Below are positions 1 to 5,231 of a stretch of 6,140 nucleotides of DNA, in pieces. Made by a program: the position numbers and the translations under genes. The stretch spans positions 1 through 6,140 of the forward strand of contig JASLXW010000014.1 in the NCBI GenBank assembly GCA_030740135.1, read 5' to 3'. This DNA is from Nitrospinota bacterium (GTDB taxonomy: Bacteria > UBA8248 > JACPRG01). The notes beneath the pieces were generated by a model that saw nothing but the letters and a program-made list of their open reading frames with translations, did not search any database and was not told where the DNA came from. Position 1 is the stretch's first letter. Each line of letters opens with the position of its first letter.

Positions 1-1
1 T

Positions 2-55
2 GGGCTTCGGACAACCGTGGAGTGGTTCCAACAAAGCGCCGCAAGCCCCTCCTAA
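2..55 (+). CDS. C-terminal end of a probable NAD-dependent sugar-nucleotide epimerase/dehydratase (partial)
   Basis: Only the last 17 codons lie in the window, ending at TAA 53-55. The frame reads GLRTTVEWFQQSAASPS. A 'GL+.T+EWF' helix followed by a short tail is typical of the very end of extended short-chain dehydrogenases acting on nucleotide sugars (UDP-glucose 4-epimerase, dTDP-glucose dehydratase, UDP-glucuronate decarboxylase and related enzymes). Those enzymes are cytoplasmic, bind NAD(P) in an N-terminal Rossmann fold and supply precursors for surface polysaccharides. The Rossmann fold and the YxxxK motif would lie upstream of the window, so neither the family nor the substrate can be confirmed. 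It ends 27 bases before the rplM promoter and so probably belongs to a separate upstream transcription unit. The alternative is that this short open frame is chance; the motif makes that less likely. Confidence 0.55.
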   Translation, partial: GLRTTVEWFQQSAASPS

Positions 56-82
56 GCAATGGAGCCGGACGGCCTGAATCGC

Positions 83-110
83 TTGACATCAACCGGGGCT
101 GGAGTAAATT
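83..110 (+). promoter_or_regulatory. Sigma70-type promoter for rplM-rpsI
   Basis: A perfect -35 hexamer TTGACA (83-88) is followed after 16 bases by TAAATT (105-110), which matches 4 of 6 bases of the -10 consensus. This predicts transcription starting near 116-118, giving a short, pyrimidine-rich leader of about 37 bases before the rplM start at 154. The position, between the end of the upstream gene and the first ribosomal protein gene, supports the call. No operator is visible. The leader looks too short for an elaborate autoregulatory RNA fold. Confidence 0.7.
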
Positions 111-153
111 AGCCTCTCTTGTCTTTTATTGATTCGTTGGAGTTTGTGGGATC

Positions 154-597
154 ATGCCGCAGAAAACCCCCTCGTTACGAAAAGAAGACGCCCTGAAGGC
201 GCGAAAGTGGTACGTGGCGGACGCCAAGGGTCAGGTTCTCGGCCGTCTGGCGACGCGCGTGGCGACCATCCTGCGGGGCAAGCACAAGCCAATGTACACC
301 CCCCACGTGGACGGGGGCGATCACGTAATCGTGATCAACGCCGAACAGGTGGTCCTGACCGGCAGAAAACGGACGGACAAGGTGTATTACCGCCACTCGG
401 GGTATCCGGGCGGGATCAAGGCCAGAACGGCCGAAGAGATCCTCAGCGGCGCCCATCCGGAGCGGATCGTCGAAATGGCCGTCAAAGGGATGATGCCGAA
501 AAACCCCCTCGGCCGCGCCATGCTGAAAAAACTCAAAGTGTACGCCGGGCCGGACCACGAACACGAGGCCCAGCAACCGCAGCCCCTCGAGACCTGA
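154..597 (+). CDS. rplM: 50S ribosomal protein L13 (uL13)
   Basis: This encodes a 147-residue uL13, an early-assembling protein of the large ribosomal subunit that binds 23S rRNA. Family hallmarks are visible in order: the W-Y-V-x-D-A-x-G-x-x-L-G-R-L-A block at residues 19-33, [16 protein letters not shown] at 41-56, [19 protein letters not shown] at 69-87, and the highly conserved [13 protein letters not shown] at 111-123, then [18 protein letters not shown] at 126-143. The protein is a few residues longer than the E. coli version (142), mainly in the N-terminal lead before W19. The ATG at 154 has GGAG at 139-142, a somewhat long spacing of 11 bases. It is the first gene after the promoter at 83-110. 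rpsI follows after 23 bases, the usual L13-S9 operon pairing. Identification is secure. Confidence 0.97.
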   Translation: MPQKTPSLRKEDALKARKWYVADAKGQVLGRLATRVATILRGKHKPMYTPHVDGGDHVIVINAEQVVLTGRKRTDKVYYRHSGYPGGIKARTAEEILSGAHPERIVEMAVKGMMPKNPLGRAMLKKLKVYAGPDHEHEAQQPQPLET

Positions 598-620
598 AAG
601 AGAAGGCGACAAGAGACATT

Positions 621-1010
621 ATGGCCGACCGCATCTACGCTACGGGAAAGCGAAAATCCGCCATCGCTCGCGTCTGGTTGAGCGCCGGACCCGGCCGCAT
701 CATGGTCAACCGCCGTCCCATCGAGGAGTATTTCCCGCGGGAAACGGCGCAGATGGTCCTGAAATCGGTGTTCGACACAACCGAAACCTGGGGCCAGTAT
801 GACGCCTACATCACCGTCAAGGGCGGGGGGCTTTCAGGTCAGACCGGCGCCATCCGGCACGGCATCGCCAAAGCCCTGGTCGAAGCGGACCCCAAGCACC
901 GGATCACGCTGAAGCGCGCCGGTTTCTTGACACGCGATCCGCGCGTCAAGGAGCGAAAAAAATACGGTTTGAGAGGCGCGCGCGCCCGCTTCCAATTCTC
1001 CAAACGATAA
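621..1010 (+). CDS. rpsI: 30S ribosomal protein S9 (uS9)
   Basis: This encodes a 129-residue uS9 of the small subunit head, whose C-terminal tail reaches into the P site and contacts the tRNA anticodon stem. Visible signatures are [15 protein letters not shown] at residues 6-20, the [19 protein letters not shown] block at 68-86, [14 protein letters not shown] at 103-116, and the invariant end QFSKR at 125-129 with its terminal Arg. Length is nearly that of E. coli S9 (130). The frame stays open upstream as far as 129, but conservation begins at MADR. ATG 621 is therefore the start, and the upstream part is out-of-frame reading of rplM. The Shine-Dalgarno is modest (AGAAGG at 601-606, 14 bases upstream; AAGAG at 611-615 is closer), so coupling to rplM translation is likely. 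Confidence 0.97.
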   Translation: MADRIYATGKRKSAIARVWLSAGPGRIMVNRRPIEEYFPRETAQMVLKSVFDTTETWGQYDAYITVKGGGLSGQTGAIRHGIAKALVEADPKHRITLKRAGFLTRDPRVKERKKYGLRGARARFQFSKR

Positions 1011-1070
1011 GACCCGCGCCCGCCCCGGGCTCGGAGGGCTGAACCCCGCCCTGTAAAGGATCGCGGAAGG

Positions 1071-2111
1071 ATGCTGCGCATTGCTGTTGCGGGCGCCACC
1101 GGATACGCGGGAGGCGAACTGCTGCGTATCCTGGCCGCCCATCCTGAAGTGGAGATCGTCCGCCTCACCTCGGAGACGTTCGCGGGCCGGACGCTGGGCG
1201 AAGTTCTGCCGGCCTTCCAGGGCGTCATCGAAGCGGAGCTCGCGTCCCTGGACCCGGCGACCGTCGGCGAAGGGGCCGATCTGGTCTTCACCGCCCTCCC
1301 CCACCGAAGCGCGATGAGCGCGGTGCCGGCCGTCCTGGCGTCCGGGAAAAAAGTCGTCGACTTCAGCGCCGATTACCGCCTCAAGCTTCCGGACGTGTAC
1401 GAAACCTGGTATGGGACGAAACACACCGACGCGGCCCGTCTGGACGAGGCCGTCTACGGGCTGCCCGAGCTTCACCGGCAGGCGATCCGCGACGCCCGCC
1501 TGGTGGCCAATCCGGGGTGCTATCCGACAGGGGCCATCCTGGCCCTGGCCCCGCTGCTGCGCGACGACCTCATCGAGCCGGCCTCGATTGTGGTGGACGC
1601 GAAATCGGGGGTTTCCGGCGCCGGGAGACAGAACAAAACGGAGTTCTCCTTCTGCGAAGTCAACGAGAGCGTTCGGGCCTATTCCCTCGGCGTCCATCGG
1701 CACACGCCGGAGATCGAGCAGGAGCTCTCCGGCGCCGCGGGGTCGGCCGTCACCTTGACCTTTGCGCCTCACCTGATCCCCATGAACCGAGGGATCCTGA
1801 GCACCTGTTACGCCCGGCGGAAAGAGGGCGTGGGCGCGCCCGAGCTGGACGCGTCCTTCGAGCGGGCCTACGGCGGCGAGCCTTTCGTGCGCCTCATGCC
1901 CCCGGGCCGGGTCCCGTCGACGGACCAGGTGCGGGGATCGAACTTCACCGACCTGGGATTCGCGCTGGACGACCGCACCGGGCGGGTCGTGGTGGTCTCC
2001 GCCCTGGACAATCTGACCAAGGGCGCCGCCGGCGCGGCGGTTCAGAATATGAATCTGATGGCGGGGCTCCCGGAAACAATCGGCCTCGCCCCAACAGGAA
2101 TCCCGATATGA
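1071..2111 (+). CDS. argC: N-acetyl-gamma-glutamyl-phosphate reductase
   Basis: This encodes a 346-residue cytoplasmic enzyme that reduces N-acetyl-glutamyl phosphate with NADPH to N-acetylglutamate semialdehyde, the third step of arginine/ornithine synthesis. The N-terminal Rossmann motif GATGYAGGELLRIL spans residues 8-21. TALPHRSAM at 74-82 and VVDFSADYRL at 95-104 are typical of the family. The catalytic Cys is C150 in NPGCYPTGA (147-155). SGVSGAGR at 179-186 and HRHTPEI at 209-215 supply substrate-binding and active-site residues. The C-terminal block is DNLTKGAAGAAVQNMN at 313-328. Length is normal for the ArgC type 1 family (about 345). ATG 1071 is preceded by AAAGGA at 1055-1060 with 10-base spacing. 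There is no clear promoter of its own in the 60-base gap after rpsI, so it is probably cotranscribed with rplM-rpsI. It overlaps argJ by four bases. Confidence 0.97.
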   Translation: MLRIAVAGATGYAGGELLRILAAHPEVEIVRLTSETFAGRTLGEVLPAFQGVIEAELASLDPATVGEGADLVFTALPHRSAMSAVPAVLASGKKVVDFSADYRLKLPDVYETWYGTKHTDAARLDEAVYGLPELHRQAIRDARLVANPGCYPTGAILALAPLLRDDLIEPASIVVDAKSGVSGAGRQNKTEFSFCEVNESVRAYSLGVHRHTPEIEQELSGAAGSAVTLTFAPHLIPMNRGILSTCYARRKEGVGAPELDASFERAYGGEPFVRLMPPGRVPSTDQVRGSNFTDLGFALDDRTGRVVVVSALDNLTKGAAGAAVQNMNLMAGLPETIGLAPTGIPI

Positions 2112-3349
2112 GCCCCGGAGAAATCTCCCCTCCCGCTTTTCGATGGGTCGAAGGCGGCGTCGCCGCGGCGGCGGGATTTTCAGCGTCCGGCGTGAGGGCG
2201 GGGATCAAACAACAGGGGCTGGACCTCGCGCTGGTGTTCTCCGAACACGAGGCGGCCGTTGCCGGCGTATTCACCCGGAACGCACTGGCCGCCGCGCCCA
2301 TCCGCCTCTGCCGCGAGCGCGTCCGGAGGGGGAAAGCGCGGGCGGTCATCATCAACAGCGGAAACGCCAACGCCTGCACGGGCGAGTCGGGAAAAAAGGA
2401 CGCCCTCGCCATGGCCCGACGGACCGGGGAGGCCCTGGGGCTCGCCGGCGACGATCAGATTCTGGTCGCTTCGACGGGCGTCATCGGCCGCCGGCTGCCC
2501 ATGGCGAAGATCCAAAGCGCCATCCCGGCCGCCGTCTCGTCCCTGGACGCACGGGGGGGAGACGCGGCCGCCAAGGCCATCCTGACGACCGATCGGGTCC
2601 CCAAGACCGCCGCCGTCGAGGTGGATCTCTCCGGCGGGAGCGTGCGCGTGGGGGCGATGGCCAAGGGGTCCGGGATGATCCGCCCCCGCCTCGCCGCGCC
2701 GGAAGACGCGCCCCCCCAGGCCACGATGCTGGCCTTCGTGACGACGGACGCCTCGGTGGACACGGCGGACTTGCGGAAAACGCTGATCCGGGCCGCGGAC
2801 GATTCGTTCAACCGCATCACCGTGGACGGCGAGACCAGCACCAACGACACGGTCCTCCTCCTGGCCAACGGGGCGTCCGGCGTCGGGGCGTCCGCGCCCG
2901 CGGACCTCGAAACCTTTCGAGAGGCCGTCGGCGCGGTTTGTCTGAAAATGGCGCACGCCATTGTGCGGGACGGCGAAGGGGCAACCAAGTTCGTCACCGT
3001 CCGGGTGAGCGGCGCGGCGGACAACCGGCAGGCGCGAACGGCGGCCTTCGCGATCGCGGATTCGAACCTGGTCAAGACCGCCCTGTTCGGCTGTGACCCC
3101 AATTGGGGCCGGATCGTCTCGGCGGCGGGGGCCAGCGGCGTGGAGGTGCGTCCCGAAGCGCTCCGGGTCAAGCTCAACGGGGCGGAGACGTTCGGCGGCG
3201 GAAGGGCTGAGCCCGAAGGGGCGAAACCGCTGGACGGTCCGGAGGTCGAGATCGAGATCGACCTGGGGGTGGCGGACGGGACCGCAACGGTCTGGACCTC
3301 CGATCTCAGCCATGAATACGTCCGGATCAACGCGGAGTATCACACCTGA
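2108..3349 (+). CDS. argJ: Glutamate N-acetyltransferase / amino-acid acetyltransferase, self-cleaving
   Basis: This encodes a 413-residue ornithine acetyltransferase. It moves the acetyl group from N-acetylornithine to glutamate, and in bifunctional forms can also use acetyl-CoA. The family is a Thr-nucleophile enzyme that self-cleaves into alpha and beta chains. Visible motifs are NSGNANACTG at residues 83-92, the oxyanion-hole region ASTGVIGRRLPM at 121-132, AMAKGSGMI at 183-191, the cleavage site A205-T206 in ATMLAF (205-210), TVDGETSTNDT at 238-248, KFVTV at 294-298, and the C-terminal end SHEYVRINAEY at 401-411 with terminal T413. The start is ATG 2108, overlapping the argC stop as ATGA, with AGGA at 2096-2099 (8-base spacing). 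Oddity: the stretch between GMI and the cleavage Thr is about nine residues longer than the common GMIxPNMATML form. Whether it is bifunctional cannot be told from sequence. Confidence 0.96.
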   Translation: MSPGEISPPAFRWVEGGVAAAAGFSASGVRAGIKQQGLDLALVFSEHEAAVAGVFTRNALAAAPIRLCRERVRRGKARAVIINSGNANACTGESGKKDALAMARRTGEALGLAGDDQILVASTGVIGRRLPMAKIQSAIPAAVSSLDARGGDAAAKAILTTDRVPKTAAVEVDLSGGSVRVGAMAKGSGMIRPRLAAPEDAPPQATMLAFVTTDASVDTADLRKTLIRAADDSFNRITVDGETSTNDTVLLLANGASGVGASAPADLETFREAVGAVCLKMAHAIVRDGEGATKFVTVRVSGAADNRQARTAAFAIADSNLVKTALFGCDPNWGRIVSAAGASGVEVRPEALRVKLNGAETFGGGRAEPEGAKPLDGPEVEIEIDLGVADGTATVWTSDLSHEYVRINAEYHT

Positions 3350-3354
3350 GACGC

Positions 3355-3370
3355 GGCCTTCGGAAAGGCC
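3355..3370 (+). terminator. Possible weak intrinsic terminator after argJ
   Basis: Six bases after the argJ stop, GGCCTT (3355-3360) and AAGGCC (3365-3370) form a perfect 6-bp stem with a CGGA loop. No T-run follows directly; the next T-containing stretch is TTAATTT at 3394-3400. It is therefore an imperfect intrinsic terminator at best. It may instead simply stabilise the 3' end of the arg message or work together with Rho. Confidence 0.35.
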
Positions 3371-3395
3371 CGCCCGGCTTGCGGCCCGCCCGCTT
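3367..3395 (+). repeat. Short GC-rich direct repeat in the argJ-rpsB spacer
   Basis: GGCCCGCCCG occurs at 3367-3376 and again at 3383-3392, 16 bases apart. Both copies lead into CTT (3378-3380, after one extra G, and 3393-3395). It lies immediately upstream of the rpsB promoter. It could be a duplicated protein-binding site or chance in a very GC-rich spacer; the sequence does not decide. Confidence 0.4.
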
Positions 3396-3404
3396 AATTT
3401 GGGG

Positions 3405-3434
3405 TTGCCCAAAGGTGTCCGCCGCGCCTATAAT
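3405..3434 (+). promoter_or_regulatory. Strong sigma70-type promoter for rpsB-tsf(-pyrH-frr)
   Basis: A perfect -10 hexamer TATAAT (3429-3434) is preceded by TTGCCC (3405-3410, 4 of 6 matches to TTGACA) with an 18-base spacer. Transcription would start near 3440-3442, giving a leader of about 80 bases before the TTG start at 3520. Its location in the only sizeable spacer of the window, before a heavily expressed ribosomal protein gene, supports it. It separates the rpsB block from the argCJ block, although read-through from upstream remains possible. Confidence 0.78.
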
Positions 3435-3440
3435 GCAGAG

Positions 3441-3519
3441 CATAGTCGGACAAGTTGCGGAGACTGGCGGAAGTGGAGTCCTGTTTTTCGATTCTTGATG
3501 CAACGGAGGTGACCGAAAT
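3441..3519 (+). promoter_or_regulatory. rpsB 5' leader with possible fold and a copy of the rpsB start sequence
   Basis: This predicted untranslated leader contains TGGCGGAAGTGGAGTC at 3465-3480, nearly identical to 3521-3535 at the start of the rpsB reading frame (one extra G). A possible hairpin pairs GACT (3462-3465) with AGTC (3477-3480), extended across a bulged A by GG (3459-3460) with CT (3481-3482). Its loop would hold the GGCGGAAGTGG copy, and a run of five T (3484-3488) follows. An outer helix GTTGC (3454-3458) with GCAAC (3500-3504) would close just before the Shine-Dalgarno. S2 is known to repress its own rpsB-tsf message in E. coli; that this leader does the same is inference. 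The helices are short and were found by eye, so the fold is tentative. Confidence 0.35.
3505..3512 (+). promoter_or_regulatory. Full-length Shine-Dalgarno deciding the TTG start of rpsB
   Basis: GGAGGTGA is fully complementary to the anti-Shine-Dalgarno end of 16S rRNA. It sits 7 bases before TTG 3520. Its strength and spacing make the unusual TTG the start, and the encoded protein begins M-A-E-V-S-L-K-x-L-L as expected for S2. A strong site paired with a weak start codon is a combination often seen where initiation is controlled. Confidence 0.85.
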
Positions 3520-4428
3520 TTGGCGGAAGTGAGTCTAAAAAACCTGCTGGAGACGGGATCCCACTTCGGCCACCAGACCAAACGGTGGAATCCGAAGATG
3601 AAGCCGTATATCTTCGGCTCCCGCAACGGCATCTACATCATCGACCTGCTGAAAACCCTGGGAAAAATCCGCGAAGCCGATGAGTTCCTGCAGGAGTTGG
3701 GGGCCGGCTCGGGACAGGTCCTGTTTGTGGGAACAAAGCGCCAGGCCCAAACCGCAATCGAGGAAGATGCCCAACGCTGCGAGATGCCCTACGTGACGAA
3801 GCGGTGGCTCGGCGGAACGTTGACGAATTTCTCGACCATCAAGCTCCGTGTGAACCGCCTGAAGGAGCTCCAGCAGATCGACAACGGCGAAGGACCCGGC
3901 GCCCAGCTCACCAAGGGCAAAACCAAGAAGGAGGTCCTGCAACTCAACCGGGAGAAAACGCGCCTGGAAAAATACTTTCAGGGCATCCGGGACATGGACA
4001 AGATCCCCCGGGCTCTTTTCGTGGTGGACCCCAACAAGGAATCCATCGCCATCCGGGAAGCCCGCAAGATGGGCGTGCACATCATCGCCGTCGTAGACAC
4101 CAACTGTAATCCGGACGGGGTGGACACCATCCTGCCGGGCAACGACGACGCCATCCGGGCGATCCGTCTCTTTTCCTCCGTGGTGGCCGACGCGATCATC
4201 AAGGGGAAAGCCAGGAAAAAGGACGAGGAGGAGCTCGCCGAGGCTTTCAAGGCCGAGCAGGAAATCCGCGACAAAGCGGACAAAGAAAAAGCGGCGGCCG
4301 AGACAAAGGAGGCCGCGCCGGCAACGGCTGTCCCCGACAAAACCAAGGCCCCCGCCCCCGCGGAGGCCGTCCAGCCCGACCCCGCCCCGGCAGACCCCGC
4401 TCCGCCGGCGGAGCCGCCGAAGGAATAG
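3520..4428 (+). CDS. rpsB: 30S ribosomal protein S2 (uS2) with long C-terminal tail
   Basis: This encodes a 302-residue uS2, a late-assembling small-subunit protein that bridges head and body and interacts with S1. The hallmark block LLETGSHFGHQTKRWNPKMKPYIFG spans residues 9-33. Others are RNGIYIIDLLKT at 35-46, VLFVGTKRQAQ at 67-77, RWLGGTLTNFSTI at 95-107, FVVDPNKESIAIREA at 167-181, and VVDTNCNPDGVDTILPGNDDAIRAI at 191-215. The core ends near 230. Beyond about residue 239 there is a charged helix-like stretch and then an Ala/Pro/Glu-rich low-complexity tail to 302, so the protein is about 60 residues longer than E. coli S2 (241). The start is TTG with a perfect Shine-Dalgarno at 3505-3512. 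It is the first gene after the TATAAT promoter. tsf follows after 89 bases containing a GC hairpin. Confidence 0.97.
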   Translation: MAEVSLKNLLETGSHFGHQTKRWNPKMKPYIFGSRNGIYIIDLLKTLGKIREADEFLQELGAGSGQVLFVGTKRQAQTAIEEDAQRCEMPYVTKRWLGGTLTNFSTIKLRVNRLKELQQIDNGEGPGAQLTKGKTKKEVLQLNREKTRLEKYFQGIRDMDKIPRALFVVDPNKESIAIREARKMGVHIIAVVDTNCNPDGVDTILPGNDDAIRAIRLFSSVVADAIIKGKARKKDEEELAEAFKAEQEIRDKADKEKAAAETKEAAPATAVPDKTKAPAPAEAVQPDPAPADPAPPAEPPKE

Positions 4429-4429
4429 C

Positions 4430-4468
4430 GGTCCGCGCGCCGGGGGGCCCGGCTTTGCCGTCCGGACC
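4430..4468 (+). terminator. Nested GC hairpin between rpsB and tsf, possible attenuator
   Basis: Right after the rpsB stop (TAG 4426-4428) two nested perfect stems can form. The outer is GGTCCG (4430-4435) with CGGACC (4463-4468). The inner is GCCGGG (4439-4444) with CCCGGC (4448-4453), with a GGG loop and TTT (4454-4456) immediately after. The inner stem plus short T-run resembles a weak intrinsic terminator, which would lower tsf and downstream expression relative to rpsB. It could alternatively protect the rpsB 3' end from decay. The T-run is short, so full termination is unlikely. Confidence 0.45.
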
Positions 4469-4503
4469 CGCACGGAGCGGAATTTCGGAATCGAACAACC
4501 AAG

Positions 4504-4510
4504 AAGGAAG
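4504..4510 (+). promoter_or_regulatory. Shine-Dalgarno of tsf, favouring ATG 4518 over ATG 4512
   Basis: AAGGAAG at 4504-4510 holds the AGGA core at 4505-4508. Its distance to ATG 4518 is 9 bases, near optimal. Its distance to ATG 4512 is only 3 bases, too close for efficient use. The two in-frame ATGs are two codons apart. Confidence 0.6.
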
Positions 4511-4517
4511 AATGAGC

Positions 4518-5171
4518 ATGGATATCCCCGCCTCGCTGGTGAAAACCCTCCGGGAGAAATCTGGCGCGGGCATGATGGATTGCAAGAACGCGCTGGTGGA
4601 AATGGAAGGCGATCTGGAAAAGGCCCTGGACCACCTCCGGCAGAAAGGGCTCGCCGACGCGGCCAACAAGGCCGGAAGGACCGCCACCGAGGGGCTGGTC
4701 TACGCCTACATTCACGCGGGCGGAAAGATCGGCGTCCTGGTCGAGGTCAATTGCGAAACGGACTTCGTGGCCCTGACCCCGCAGTTCCAGGAATTCGTCA
4801 AAGACGTGGCCATGCAGGTGGCCGCCGCCAGCCCCCTTTGCGTCCGGCGGGAGGACGTGCCGACCGAGGTCATCGCGCGGGAGCGGGAGGTCTACGCCGG
4901 ACAAGCCCGGGAAACCGGGAAGCCCGAAAACATCCTCAACAAGATCGTCGATGGAAAAATCGACAAGTTCTACCGCGAGGTGGTGATGCTGGAGCAGGCC
5001 TTCATCAAGGACCCGGACAAGGACGTCCAAACCTTGTTGAAGGAAAAGATCGCCGAGCTGGGCGAGAACATCTCCATCCGCCGTTTTTCCCGCTTCCAGG
5101 TGGGAGAGGGCCTGGAGCACGAAGAAAAGAACCTCGCCGAAGAAGTTCAACAGCAGATTGCCAGCGCCTAG
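4518..5171 (+). CDS. tsf: Translation elongation factor Ts (short form)
   Basis: This encodes EF-Ts, the cytoplasmic nucleotide exchange factor that releases GDP from EF-Tu. From ATG 4518 it has 217 residues. The N-terminal UBA-like domain is clear: ASLVKTLREKSGAGMMDCKNAL at residues 5-26 and LRQKGLADAANKAGR at 40-54. The core contains VEVNCETDFVA at 75-85, with the TDFV motif (81-84) that contacts EF-Tu. The later conserved blocks are KIDKFYREVVMLEQAFIKD at 147-165 and IAELGENISIRRFSRFQVGEGLE at 178-200. It is shorter than E. coli EF-Ts (283), matching the short class seen in Thermus and cyanobacteria with a reduced second core subdomain. ATG 4512 would add Met-Ser in front; Shine-Dalgarno spacing favours 4518. 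It lies 89 bases after rpsB and 57 before pyrH. Confidence 0.95.
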   Translation: MDIPASLVKTLREKSGAGMMDCKNALVEMEGDLEKALDHLRQKGLADAANKAGRTATEGLVYAYIHAGGKIGVLVEVNCETDFVALTPQFQEFVKDVAMQVAAASPLCVRREDVPTEVIAREREVYAGQARETGKPENILNKIVDGKIDKFYREVVMLEQAFIKDPDKDVQTLLKEKIAELGENISIRRFSRFQVGEGLEHEEKNLAEEVQQQIASA

Positions 5172-5217
5172 TCCGTTCCGCCCGGCCGCAGGGTTTCTTT
5201 TCTGGATGCCCCAACAC

Positions 5218-5231
5218 GGAGAACGAATGTG
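5218..5231 (+). promoter_or_regulatory. pyrH translation initiation region with overlapping AUGUGA start-stop
   Basis: GGAGAA at 5218-5223 (core GGAG 5218-5221) stands 7 bases before GTG 5229, the pyrH start. An out-of-frame ATG at 5227-5229 shares its G with that GTG and is followed at once by TGA (5230-5232). A ribosome starting on the ATG, 5 bases from the Shine-Dalgarno, would stop after one codon. The arrangement is read directly; any regulatory effect is inference. Confidence 0.6.

Noticed and set aside
49..64. CTCC/GGAG hairpin after the upstream gene as its terminator
   Set aside because: The stem is four base pairs with no following T-run.
1..132. Frame 1 open from the window start to TGA 130-132 as an alternative upstream gene end
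   Set aside because: Its translation has no recognisable motif and it runs through the promoter. Frame 2 gives the epimerase-like ending instead.
129..620. Extension of the rpsI frame upstream to ATG 129
   Set aside because: The extra 164 residues are Arg/Gly-rich reading of rplM in the wrong frame. S9 conservation begins exactly at ATG 621.
1035..1052. Hairpin AGGGC/GCCCT in the rpsI-argC gap as a terminator
   Set aside because: The stem is only 5 bp, the loop is 8 bases and no T-run follows. It would also be expected in random GC-rich sequence.
1517..2107. Extension of the argJ frame upstream through argC
   Set aside because: It reads argC out of frame. The ArgJ family start is matched by ATG 2108, which has its own Shine-Dalgarno and an ATGA overlap.
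2180..3412. Open frame of 410 codons on the - strand over argJ
   Set aside because: It is a shadow of argJ caused by codon bias, with a low-complexity Gly/Arg/Asp-rich product and no family motif.
3498..3512. Five-codon mini-frame ATG-CAA-CGG-AGG-TGA covering the rpsB Shine-Dalgarno
   Set aside because: It has no Shine-Dalgarno of its own and its sequence is fixed by the GGAGGTGA site, so it is most likely coincidental.
3455..3532. Possible leader peptide from TTG 3455 ending at TGA 3530-3532, overlapping the rpsB start
   Set aside because: The start codon is weak, there is no good Shine-Dalgarno, and the 25-residue product shows no attenuation-type run of one amino acid.
5181..5203. Terminator after tsf (CCC...GGG followed by TTTCTTTTC)
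   Set aside because: A T-rich stretch is present, but the preceding stem is only 3-4 bp, too weak to call.
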